Of a stretch of 15,585 nucleotides of DNA, positions 1 through 6,451 are shown piece after piece. Source of the DNA: Acidiferrobacter sp. (GTDB taxonomy: Bacteria; Pseudomonadota; Gammaproteobacteria; Arenicellales; UBA868); assembly GCA_002694065.1 (NCBI GenBank), contig NZKZ01000032.1:1-15585 (forward strand), given 5' to 3'. A program made the translations under genes and the position numbers. The stretch's first letter is position 1. The number at the start of each line of letters is the position of its first letter. The notes under the pieces were generated by a model. The model was not told the origin of the DNA, made no database searches, and worked only from the letters and a program-made list of their open reading frames with translations.

Positions 1-411
1 GGGCGCGAAGTCCGAGTGGTCGGCCCAGATCCCTATGGAAGTATCTATAAGGAAGCACATGAAAAAGGCGAATGGAGCGAACCCTCACTCTATCGTGTTG
101 AAGGTATTGGCCATGATTTCATGGTGGATACGCTTGACTTATCGGTCGTGGACGAAGTGGTCAATGTCTCTGATAAAGACTCCTTCCTCATGGCTCGACG
201 ATTGGCTGAACAGGAAGGCATACTATCGGGTGGTTCCACCGGAACCGTGTTCGTTGGCGCCCTGGAAGAGGCGAGAAAACTTGGGCCCGGAAAAATCGTC
301 GTCGCCATCGTTTGCGACGGGGGTGACAGATATATCAGCAAAGTCTTTAACGACGAATGGATGCGTAATTTCGGGTACATTGATGCGGACGAACAATCAG
401 ATCACCCATGA
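1..411 (+). CDS. Cystathionine beta-synthase-like PLP enzyme, C-terminal part (5' end outside window)
   Basis: The reading frame is open from the first base and stops with TGA at 409-411, so only about 136 C-terminal residues are present. They include a GILSGGSTG segment, which binds the PLP cofactor's phosphate region in fold-II enzymes, followed by VVAIVCDGGDRYISKVFNDEWM. That ending resembles the end of the catalytic core of cystathionine beta-synthase more than that of O-acetylserine sulfhydrylase. The protein ends about 12 residues later, so it lacks the regulatory CBS-domain pair found in animal enzymes and is the short bacterial form. The likely reaction is condensation of homocysteine with serine or an activated serine to cystathionine, in the cytoplasm. 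The next gene, 145 bases downstream on the same strand, encodes the partner enzyme of transsulfuration, which supports this reading. The PLP lysine and substrate residues lie outside the window, so a cysteine synthase specificity cannot be excluded. Confidence 0.82.
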   Translation, partial: GREVRVVGPDPYGSIYKEAHEKGEWSEPSLYRVEGIGHDFMVDTLDLSVVDEVVNVSDKDSFLMARRLAEQEGILSGGSTGTVFVGALEEARKLGPGKIVVAIVCDGGDRYISKVFNDEWMRNFGYIDADEQSDHP

Positions 412-556
412 GCAGGGTGACACACTGAGCAACACGGCCTTCGCCCAAAACACTGCAAAAATCACTGTTGAAAGACTCAATTGGATTCATTCCCAAACTG
501 CATAATCAGGTAAGCCATTGAGCGCCTAATCGCCACTAGAGCTACGGAGAAGCACA

Positions 557-1699
557 TTGAAATTTGATACCAAAGTCGTCCGCGCGGGCATCAGCCCTGA
601 CCCCACTACCGGCTCAATCCTGCCGCCGATCTATGAAACTGCCACCTATGTGCTCCCGGAAGTCGGCCGCGACCTGGGTTTCGACTACACGCGTTCATCA
701 AACCCCACCCGACAGGTGCTGGAAGAAAACCTGGCGGCAATCGATAGCGGCAAATACGCAGTGAGCTTTGCCAGCGGTATGTCAGCGGTAGATTCGTGCT
801 TCAAACTCTTGTCAGCCGGGGATCATATTGTTTGTGGTGACGACGTCTATGGAGGCGTGACACGTTTGCTGGATAACGTGACCGCCAACCAAGGGATCGA
901 TGTCAGCTATGTCGACACCACCAACCCTGACGCTGTCAGAAGTGTGATTACCCCCAAGACTCGAATGCTCTGGATTGAGACTCCGACCAATCCGCTGCTC
1001 AAGGTCAGTGATCTTGAGGAAATGGTCAAGATCGCCAAAGAGAACGATATTCTGCTGGGCGTAGACTCCACATTCGCGACACCGGTCTTTCTTCGACCGC
1101 TCGAATACGGCGCCGACATCGTGATGCACAGCACCACAAAATATCTCGCCGGGCACAACCAAATCATCGGAGGCGTGATTATTACCAATCACCAGCACGT
1201 CTACGAAAAGATGAAGTACATCCAGAAAACCATCGGTGCGGTATCAAGCCCGTTTGACTGCTGGCTGAATCTCAGCGGCCTAAAAACGCTGCATTTGCGT
1301 ATGAAGCGTCATGAGGAATCTGCACTGGCGATCGCTGAATTCCTGGAAGGCCATAGCAAGATCGACCGCGTCCTTTATCCGGGTCTTGCTTCCCACCCCC
1401 AGCATGCCATTGCCAAGGCGCAGATGTCAGGTTTCAGCGGCATGATTGCTTTCGAACTGACCGGCGGCACTGAAGCGGGAAAGCGGCTGATGAACAATGT
1501 CCAGCTCTGCGGACTCGCTGAGAGCCTTGGCAGTGTCGAGACCATGATTACCCATCCCGCCAGCATGACCCATGTTGACGTGCCTGTGGAGGATCGGCGA
1601 AAGCGCGGCCTGACAGATGGTCTCGTACGACTCTCTGTAGGCATCGAAGATGTTGAAGACATCATCGCCGATCTGGAGTCTGCTCTGGAAAAAGCCTGA
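557..1699 (+). CDS. Cystathionine gamma-lyase / gamma-synthase family PLP enzyme
   Basis: This 380-residue protein is a full-length member of the Cys/Met metabolism PLP family (fold type I). Visible motifs are YTRSSNPT at 44-51 (the Tyr and Arg reach the cofactor phosphate of the neighbouring subunit), ETPTNP at 141-146, D170 contacting the pyridine nitrogen, and HSTTKY at 191-196 with the PLP lysine K195. It also has LAESLG at 320-325 and the family C-terminal stretch RLSVGIEDVEDI. It would either cleave cystathionine to cysteine, 2-oxobutyrate and ammonia, or make cystathionine from an O-acylhomoserine. Sequence alone does not separate these two. The upstream cystathionine beta-synthase-like gene favours the lyase, in reverse transsulfuration. 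The start is TTG at 557 with GGAGA at 546-550, six bases upstream. It is convergent with the minus-strand thioesterase, 43 bases away. Confidence 0.9.
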   Translation: MKFDTKVVRAGISPDPTTGSILPPIYETATYVLPEVGRDLGFDYTRSSNPTRQVLEENLAAIDSGKYAVSFASGMSAVDSCFKLLSAGDHIVCGDDVYGGVTRLLDNVTANQGIDVSYVDTTNPDAVRSVITPKTRMLWIETPTNPLLKVSDLEEMVKIAKENDILLGVDSTFATPVFLRPLEYGADIVMHSTTKYLAGHNQIIGGVIITNHQHVYEKMKYIQKTIGAVSSPFDCWLNLSGLKTLHLRMKRHEESALAIAEFLEGHSKIDRVLYPGLASHPQHAIAKAQMSGFSGMIAFELTGGTEAGKRLMNNVQLCGLAESLGSVETMITHPASMTHVDVPVEDRRKRGLTDGLVRLSVGIEDVEDIIADLESALEKA

Positions 1700-1741
1700 T
1701 ACAACCGGGGTCCGCTCGAGCAGGCAGATTTTTTGCCCCGG
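1694..1741 (+). terminator. Possible terminator between convergent genes
   Basis: The short gap between the two convergent genes holds two candidate stems. GCCTG at 1694-1698 pairs with CAGGC at 1721-1725 and is followed by a T-run at 1729-1734, which would suit the plus-strand gene. CCGGGG at 1705-1710 pairs with CCCCGG at 1736-1741. Both have long loops, so the call is tentative. Confidence 0.25.
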
Positions 1742-1742
1742 C

Positions 1743-2198
1743 TTAAAGGATCTTTGCAGAGTAGTCGCCAGTGTAGGTGACTGCAGTCTTATCCCGGGAT
1801 AGCACTTTCGCGTTAAGGGAGATGACTCCCCTGCTCCGCCTCTCGAGCAAGTCAATAAGTCGTCCTGTCTCTTCGGGTGAGGGCCAGTCGCAGCGTGCCT
1901 GGATCATCTGCTCGCTGCAGGGGCGCGCGTACCGCACATCGCTTTTGATCACTGCGATGTCGGTCTGATATCCCGCGTCTTCACAGACCAGTGAGGTCAT
2001 TGCCCAGCCGGACAGTGTGCACAAGGATGCGAGAGTGCCGGCAAAAGCTGTTTTCTTGTCGTTGAAATTGCTGGCAAGCGGCGCTTCCAGGATCAACCCA
2101 GTGTCATCGACCCGGCCGGGCCGAATATCGAAGTGTCTAGCCATCGGGACTTTTTCCCGCAGATACGCGACCAGTCTTTCAAGCGCAATCTGATGCAT
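1743..2198 (-). CDS. YiiD_C-type putative hotdog thioesterase
   Basis: A 151-residue single-domain protein. The pattern APLASNFNDKKTAFAGTLAS at about 39-58, followed by SGWAMTSL, matches the YiiD C-terminal domain family of putative thioesterases. In these the Asn/Asp and the Gly-rich helix start form the hotdog active site. The likely role is hydrolysis of an acyl-CoA or similar thioester in the cytoplasm; the substrate is unknown. The ATG at 2198 lies inside the end of the DUF1285 gene, giving a 20-base overlap. It has AGGAAG five bases upstream, so translation is probably coupled. It is the last gene of the four-gene unit and runs into the convergent PLP enzyme gene. It contains no GNAT domain, unlike E. 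coli YiiD, which is a fusion. Confidence 0.78.
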   Translation of the reverse strand: MHQIALERLVAYLREKVPMARHFDIRPGRVDDTGLILEAPLASNFNDKKTAFAGTLASLCTLSGWAMTSLVCEDAGYQTDIAVIKSDVRYARPCSEQMIQARCDWPSPEETGRLIDLLERRSRGVISLNAKVLSRDKTAVTYTGDYSAKIL

Positions 2199-2730
2199 CG
2201 ACGCTTCCTAATTCAAAAAAACATCCCTCACTGAAAACGCCCCACTGCCCGGGCGTATTCGGCGACGGCATGACGCGCTCTGCCAACTCATAATAAACCG
2301 CCCGGTTTATCAAAGCCCAGAGGCCATCTCGAACTTCAATATAGGGCGAAGGCGCTCCACTGATGGGGTCCTCATTGACCCATATCGGATGTGCCTTACC
2401 CGCGATCACGACATCATCGACGTTAGTACGAAAAACGAGTCGTTGCGATTGGCTCTCGCCCGCACATTCAAGCTCTACCGCGAGAAACGGCGCGTCCTCG
2501 ACCTCAATACGCAACTTCTCGACCGGTGACACAAGAAAGAAATCTTCTCCCTCCCGTTTCATCACTCGGGAGAGCAATCGAACCAGTGAGGGACGCGCAA
2601 TCGGGGAGCCGAGATAATGCCAGGCGCCGTCGCGACTGATCCGGAGCCCCATCTCTTTTTGTACGGTAGGCTGCCAGGCGTCCACGGGGGGGAGTTTTTC
2701 ATCAGCCGCTGCCCGCGCCAACTTCTCCAA
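2179..2730 (-). CDS. DUF1285 family protein
   Basis: This 183-residue protein shows the family signature clearly: LPPVDAWQP near 13-21, MGLRISRDGAWHYLGSPIAR at about 27-46, LVSPVEKLRIEVEDAPF at about 66-82, and FRTNVDD. It ends with a PYIEVRDGLWALINRAVYY segment. Members are soluble, have no established activity, and are common in gammaproteobacteria and related groups. The chosen start is TTG at 2730, 29 bases after the stop of the thioesterase gene. A second TTG at 2721 follows GGAG closely and is an alternative that shortens the protein by three residues. No ATG is available upstream in frame. The position between two hotdog thioesterase genes suggests a link to acyl metabolism, but that is inference only. 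Confidence 0.85.
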   Translation of the reverse strand: MEKLARAAADEKLPPVDAWQPTVQKEMGLRISRDGAWHYLGSPIARPSLVRLLSRVMKREGEDFFLVSPVEKLRIEVEDAPFLAVELECAGESQSQRLVFRTNVDDVVIAGKAHPIWVNEDPISGAPSPYIEVRDGLWALINRAVYYELAERVMPSPNTPGQWGVFSEGCFFELGSVDASDCA

Positions 2731-2759
2731 AGGACCTGCCGTCTCGGGATCGACCTCAG

Positions 2760-3146
2760 TCAGGACAAGCCCCCTTCTACCGGTCGGGGTCGACCCGAAT
2801 CATCCAGAGCAACAAAGGTAAACACGCCTTCGGTCACCCGCTCTTCCGTCCAGTCGTGTCGGCGGCGCACCCAGGTATCGACCTTGACGGCAATCGACGT
2901 CGTACCGATTCTGACGGTGCTGCAGTAACAGCTTACCTGGTCACCTACCTGGACAGGTCTATGAAAGGTCATTGCGTCGACTGCCACGGTCGCGACCCGG
3001 CCCCCGGCGGCCGCAAAAGCGTGAGCGCCTCCAGCCAGGTCCATCTGCGCCATCAGCCATCCTCCAAAAATATCTCCGTTGGGATTTGCATCCGCAGGCA
3101 TGGCAATGGTGCGAATTAACGGCGTCTCGTCGGGAGGACTGCTCAA
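2760..3146 (-). CDS. YciA-type acyl-CoA thioesterase
   Basis: A 128-residue single hotdog-fold protein. The segment NPNGDIFGGWLMAQMD at 21-36 is the hallmark of the YciA/ACOT group: the Asn and the GGW helix start bind the thioester and the Asp serves catalysis. FHRPVQVGDQV follows near 61-71, and a WVRRR segment lies near 92-96. These enzymes hydrolyse acyl-CoAs, often with broad chain length, and assemble as hexamers in the cytoplasm. The start is TTG at 3146, which overlaps the TGA stop of the upstream gene as TTGA, so it is likely translated by coupling. There is no strong Shine-Dalgarno sequence of its own; a GGAG lies about 13 bases upstream. The specific substrate cannot be told from the sequence. 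Confidence 0.9.
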   Translation of the reverse strand: MSSPPDETPLIRTIAMPADANPNGDIFGGWLMAQMDLAGGAHAFAAAGGRVATVAVDAMTFHRPVQVGDQVSCYCSTVRIGTTSIAVKVDTWVRRRHDWTEERVTEGVFTFVALDDSGRPRPVEGGLS

Positions 3147-3733
3147 GAGGATGAACTCCGTGGTGTTCGACCCATCAAATAAAACTCATCGTTGGGCCGC
3201 ATGGCCGTGAGATTTGCCATACGGTTGGACAGGGCAAAGAACGCCGCGATTGCGCCGATATCCCAAATATCCTCGTCATCAAAACCATGGCTGCGTACCG
3301 CCTCATAATCGGCTTCTTCCAGCGCCGCAGAATTCAATGCCACCTTCTCCGCAAAGGTCAGCATCGCCCTTTGCCGATCAGTGATATCCGCTTTACGGAA
3401 ATTGATAGCAACCTGGTCTGCGACCAAAGGATTCTTGGCATAAATTCGCAATATGGCGCCGTGAGCCACCACGCAGTACTGGCAATCATTGGCCCCCGAG
3501 GTCGACACCACAATCATTTCGCGCTCGGCCTTTGAAAGACCGCCGTCGCGGAGCATTAACGCATCGTGATAGTCAAAAAAAGCGCGGCATTCATTTGGTC
3601 GATGAGCAAGCGCCAGGAACACGTTTGGCACAAAACCTGCTTTTTCCTGAACGGCCATGATCCGATCACGTAAATCTTCTGGCAGTTCATCGAGTTCGGG
3701 TACCGGATACCGGCTGATGGGTTTGTCGCTCAC
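3143..3733 (-). CDS. Peroxidase-related AhpD/carboxymuconolactone decarboxylase-fold protein
   Basis: A 196-residue protein of the uncharacterised peroxidase-related group within the AhpD superfamily. The redox motif C84-x2-C87-x3-H91, in NDCQYCVVAHG, is intact, with E70 upstream in AEREMIV in the place of the AhpD proton-relay glutamate. PNVFLALAHRPN at about 36-47 and the C-terminal LSNRMANLTAMRPNDEFY are also typical. The likely role is a thiol-based peroxidase or reductase in the cytoplasm; the substrate and reducing partner are unknown. The start is GTG at 3733 with AGGAG seven bases upstream, a strong site. It is the first gene of the four-gene unit and its stop overlaps the start of the YciA-type thioesterase. 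The run of four serines before the stop is an unremarkable tail. Confidence 0.87.
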   Translation of the reverse strand: MSDKPISRYPVPELDELPEDLRDRIMAVQEKAGFVPNVFLALAHRPNECRAFFDYHDALMLRDGGLSKAEREMIVVSTSGANDCQYCVVAHGAILRIYAKNPLVADQVAINFRKADITDRQRAMLTFAEKVALNSAALEEADYEAVRSHGFDDEDIWDIGAIAAFFALSNRMANLTAMRPNDEFYLMGRTPRSSSS

Positions 3734-3783
3734 AGCGCCTCTCCTGATGGACGATCGATGTCTATTTTACTCCGGACATCCTG

Positions 3784-3804
3784 TCAGGCCTTATGAATGC
3801 CTGA
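3784..3804. promoter_or_regulatory. Inverted repeat upstream of the four-gene unit, possible operator
   Basis: TCAGGC at 3784-3789 and GCCTGA at 3799-3804 form a perfect 6-base inverted repeat around a 9-base centre. It lies about 50 bases upstream of the GTG start of the peroxidase-related gene, where a promoter and its operator would be expected. No regulator is encoded nearby, and such a short repeat could be chance. Confidence 0.25.
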
Positions 3805-3861
3805 AGCACACATTGCCAGGATACGGATGAGTTCTGGGACTTCAGGAGCACCTGGGTTTTA

Positions 3862-3896
3862 AGCCGCGCGCGTAACTCCCGGCGTGGCTCTTTTTT
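3862..3896 (+). terminator. Intrinsic terminator-like hairpin on the plus strand, no gene upstream
   Basis: AGCCGCGC at 3862-3869 pairs with GCGTGGCT at 3882-3889 through eight pairs, one of them G-U, around a 12-base loop. It is followed by C and six Ts at 3891-3896. This is the standard form of a Rho-independent terminator for plus-strand transcription. The nearest plus-strand gene to the left ends at 1699 with several opposite-strand genes between, so the transcript that would use it is unknown. Confidence 0.45.
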
Positions 3897-4030
3897 GTGA
3901 TCCGGTTTTACCTGATGCCCTGACTGCTGGGTGATACGGTGATGGGCATACTTTCGTTCCCGCTGGAAAGCGAGTTCGCCAGCCGGCTGAACTGGTTTAT
4001 CGGGAAACTGGTGAACTGATATAAACAGCA

Positions 4031-4050
4031 GGTGCCCCGGACGAGGCACC
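4031..4050 (-). terminator. Possible terminator after the aminotransferase gene
   Basis: GGTGCC at 4031-4036 and GGCACC at 4045-4050 form a six-pair stem with an 8-base loop, 17 bases beyond the stop of the aminotransferase gene. On the minus strand it is followed by TGCTGTTTATAT, a poor but T-rich tail. Confidence 0.4.
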
Positions 4051-4067
4051 CGGCAGGGTAACGAGGC

Positions 4068-5231
4068 TTAGCCTGAGCAGGAACTGACCTTGGGCAGGTC
4101 CGTCAACACCCGCCCTAAGGCATCCAAGAGACGCTCGACGTTTTCAGACCGGCAGGAGTGCCCCATCAGGCCGATGCGCCAGACCTTGCCGGCCAGTGGG
4201 CCGAGTCCGGCACCAATCTCAATGCCGTCCTCCTGAAGCAGGCGGCTCCGCACCGCTGCCTCGTCGATACCCTGAGGCACGTTCACGACACTCAACTGCG
4301 GCAGTCTGATTGAGGCATCGTCGACCATCATCTCAAGGCCGAGTCGATCCAGTCCCATCACCAGTGTCTGTGAGATCTCGCGGTGCCGTTCCCAGGCGCG
4401 CTCAAGGCCTTCCTGCTTGACCAGCCGAAGCGACTCGGCCAGGGCGAAGATGCTGTTCACGGGCGCGGTGTGGTGATAGGACCGTTGGCTGCTCTCAGAC
4501 CAGTAACCGTCAATCAATCCAATATCGTGGAACCAGGTGCTGACCGGCGTCTGTCGCTGATTGATCTTTTCGAGCGCGCGATCGCTGATCGTCACGGGCG
4601 CAATTCCGGGCACACAGGAAAGGCATTTCTGCGCTCCCGAGTAGACGGCATCCAGGCCCCAATCATCGACATAGAGCGGAGATCCGGTGAGGGAAGTTAC
4701 CGTGTCGACGACTGTCACGCACCCATATCGCTGCGCAATCCCGGCGAGCAATCGGGCATCGGACAATGCGCCCGTAGACGTCTCTGCGTGGACAAATCCG
4801 ACGACTTTGGTGTCGGGATTGGACTCAAGCGCGGCTTCAAGCTTCTGAGGATCAACAGGCTGGCCCCATTCGTCGTCGATCGTGACAACCTCAGCCCCGA
4901 GGCGAGTGGCCATTTCTGCCATTCGCTGGCCAAACACACCATTTCTGGCAATCACGACCTTATCTCCCGCCTCAACCAGATTGGTAAAGCAGGTCTCCAT
5001 ACCCGCTGAGCCGGGTCCGGAAACTGGGAAGGTCAATCGATTCTCAGTCTGAAAGGCGTAGCGCAACAAGTCTTTGACTTCGTCCATCAGACCCACAAAG
5101 GCAGGATCCAGATGACCGATCGGAGGCTGCGCAAGCGCCTGCAAAACGCGGGGATCAATCTCGGACGGACCAGAGCCCATTAATGTTCGGACGGGTAAGG
5201 TACGCACAGGCAACTCGATTACGTTTTCCAT
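4068..5231 (-). CDS. Class V aminotransferase, serine/alanine-glyoxylate type
   Basis: This 387-residue protein has the length and motifs of the alanine-glyoxylate/serine-glyoxylate aminotransferase group. It has GSGPSEI at 19-25, SGPGSAGMET at 71-80, HAETSTG at 148-154, D176 in VVDTVTS, and SGAQK with the PLP lysine at K202. YHHTAP is at 252-257 and RIGLMG at 352-357, where the Arg binds the substrate carboxylate. It would transfer the amino group of serine or alanine to glyoxylate to give glycine. Specificity is not decidable here. The start is ATG at 5231 behind GGGGG, eight bases upstream. Residues 8-12 and 13-17 are a direct PVRTL repeat, and an internal ATG at residue 18 begins exactly where the conserved domain starts. 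It follows agmatinase by 159 bases and may have its own promoter. Confidence 0.9.
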   Translation of the reverse strand: MENVIELPVRTLPVRTLMGSGPSEIDPRVLQALAQPPIGHLDPAFVGLMDEVKDLLRYAFQTENRLTFPVSGPGSAGMETCFTNLVEAGDKVVIARNGVFGQRMAEMATRLGAEVVTIDDEWGQPVDPQKLEAALESNPDTKVVGFVHAETSTGALSDARLLAGIAQRYGCVTVVDTVTSLTGSPLYVDDWGLDAVYSGAQKCLSCVPGIAPVTISDRALEKINQRQTPVSTWFHDIGLIDGYWSESSQRSYHHTAPVNSIFALAESLRLVKQEGLERAWERHREISQTLVMGLDRLGLEMMVDDASIRLPQLSVVNVPQGIDEAAVRSRLLQEDGIEIGAGLGPLAGKVWRIGLMGHSCRSENVERLLDALGRVLTDLPKVSSCSG

Positions 5232-5390
5232 AGTTAAGCCCCCAAATGAAAATTCTTGTGGACCGGGAGCATACGGTGAGTTTGCGTGCCGGATGAGTGC
5301 GATTCCTGATTTGCGGCATAAGGATCGGCTTATACCTTGGCGAGACAGCAGGATTTTGGCCCGTAATGAACGGAACCAAAAAAAGACCGG

Positions 5391-6317
5391 TTAGGGACGC
5401 TCTACCTGCAGATAAAGCAGTTCGGTTGCAAGCGTTGCTGCGGCAAGCGCCGTGATCTCGGCATGGTCATAGGACGGCGCTACTTCCACGATATCCATGC
5501 CCACAATATCGACGCCTTTGAGGCCGCGCAAGATCTGCAGCACCGTATTGCTGGAAAGCCCTCCCGCGACGGGTGTACCGGTGCCAGGCGCATAAGCCGG
5601 ATCAAGGCAGTCAATATCAAAAGTCAGGTAAGCCTTTCGGCCAGCGACCCGCTCCCGCACGCGGTCACTGACGGATTGACAGCCGAGCTGATGAACCTTG
5701 TCCGCATCGAGGACGAGAAATTCATGCTGGTCGGCATCGTACTCGGTTCTGATCCCGATCTGTGCCGAAGCCGCGGGGTCAATCAGGCCTTCGCGAGGCG
5801 CCCGATAAAACATCGTGCCGTGGTCAAACTCTCCGCCATTCTGATAGGTATCGGTATGCGCATCAAAATGAATCAGGGCGAGCTCCCCATGCACCGCGTG
5901 ATGTGCTCGCAATAACGGCAGACTAATAAAGTGATCTCCCCCAAAACTCATTAGCGCCTTTCCTGATCGAATGAGGTCCAGCGCCCGGTCATGCAGAACT
6001 TGGGCAAAAGTTGCGCTGTCGCCTGGAGGGAAAATCAGATCACCGCAGTCCACCATCTTAAGGTGATCCGCCAGAGCGTACCGCCAAGGCCATCTGGCCT
6101 CCTCCCATCGCAGATTGCCTGAGGCCTGGCGGATCGCCGATGGGCCGCTACGGGTTCCCGCACGTCCGGTGGTCCCAAGATCATAGGGGACTCCCAGGAT
6201 CGCAACATCTGCCTCCCCACCGGTCGCATCCGAGCTCAATGGCGCGCCAAGAAAACCGAAGAGATTGGCATACAAGGAAACATCATCCTGAATATCAATA
6301 TCAGCCACGCTACTCAT
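5391..6317 (-). CDS. speB: Agmatinase
   Basis: A ureohydrolase that converts agmatine to putrescine and urea with a two-manganese centre. Numbered from the ATG at 6317, the 308-residue protein shows GGDHF with H129, FDAHTD with D152, H154 and D156, and FDIDCLDP with D234 and D236. These are all six metal ligands. NLFGFLGAPL, GRAGTRSGPSAIRQ, the EFDHGTMFY loop and the C-terminal EITALAAATLATELLYLQ follow E. coli SpeB closely along the whole length. The frame is open to a TTG at 6407, but the ATG at 6317 matches the SpeB N-terminus and length, so I use it, although its ribosome site (ACGG, close to the ATG) is weak. Agmatine would come from arginine decarboxylase, which is not in this window. 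Confidence 0.93.
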   Translation of the reverse strand: MSSVADIDIQDDVSLYANLFGFLGAPLSSDATGGEADVAILGVPYDLGTTGRAGTRSGPSAIRQASGNLRWEEARWPWRYALADHLKMVDCGDLIFPPGDSATFAQVLHDRALDLIRSGKALMSFGGDHFISLPLLRAHHAVHGELALIHFDAHTDTYQNGGEFDHGTMFYRAPREGLIDPAASAQIGIRTEYDADQHEFLVLDADKVHQLGCQSVSDRVRERVAGRKAYLTFDIDCLDPAYAPGTGTPVAGGLSSNTVLQILRGLKGVDIVGMDIVEVAPSYDHAEITALAAATLATELLYLQVERP

Positions 6318-6451
6318 CCGTGTATCAATGAAACTGTTAGGGACCGCAGAGATGTGCCGCCACTGCAGTCGGATTGTCCAGGCATAGCGCTGGCATACGT
6401 TGCCCAAACACGCTCATCAATTCTTCTTCTCTCTCGCTTGCTCGGTGCCGT

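Larger units (their letters stand above)
3734..4067. other. 334-base gap without a convincing gene
   Basis: This gap between two minus-strand genes must hold the promoter of the four-gene unit near its low-coordinate end. I see an inverted repeat at 3784-3804, a plus-strand hairpin with T-tract at 3862-3896 and a hairpin at 4031-4050. A 95-codon minus-strand frame and a 26-codon plus-strand frame (ATG GGC ATA...) are present but resemble nothing I recognise. No clear -35/-10 pair was found; TAAAAT lies upstream of the GTG start without a well-spaced partner. Confidence 0.5.

Noticed and set aside
35..505. 156-codon plus-strand frame over the end of the CBS-like gene
   Set aside because: It is a shifted frame of the real gene, running on into the spacer. 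The protein has no family features.
3762..4049. 95-codon minus-strand open frame in the gap left of the aminotransferase
   Set aside because: No ribosome site, no recognisable domain, very basic composition and overlap with both hairpins. I cannot support it as a gene, though a remnant is possible.
4383..5009. 208-codon plus-strand frame opposite the aminotransferase
   Set aside because: The opposite-strand gene has every catalytic motif, and this frame shows none. It is an antisense shadow.
5374..5395. AACC/GGTT stem with T-run after agmatinase
   Set aside because: The T-run lies inside the loop rather than after the stem, so it is not an intrinsic terminator.
6318..6407. 30-residue N-terminal extension of agmatinase
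   Set aside because: It would start at TTG and lacks similarity to SpeB, while the ATG at 6317 gives the normal length and N-terminus.
6392..6420. TTGATG-N17-TATGCC as a promoter for agmatinase
   Set aside because: The spacing is right but the -10 box matches only three of six bases, which is too weak to annotate.
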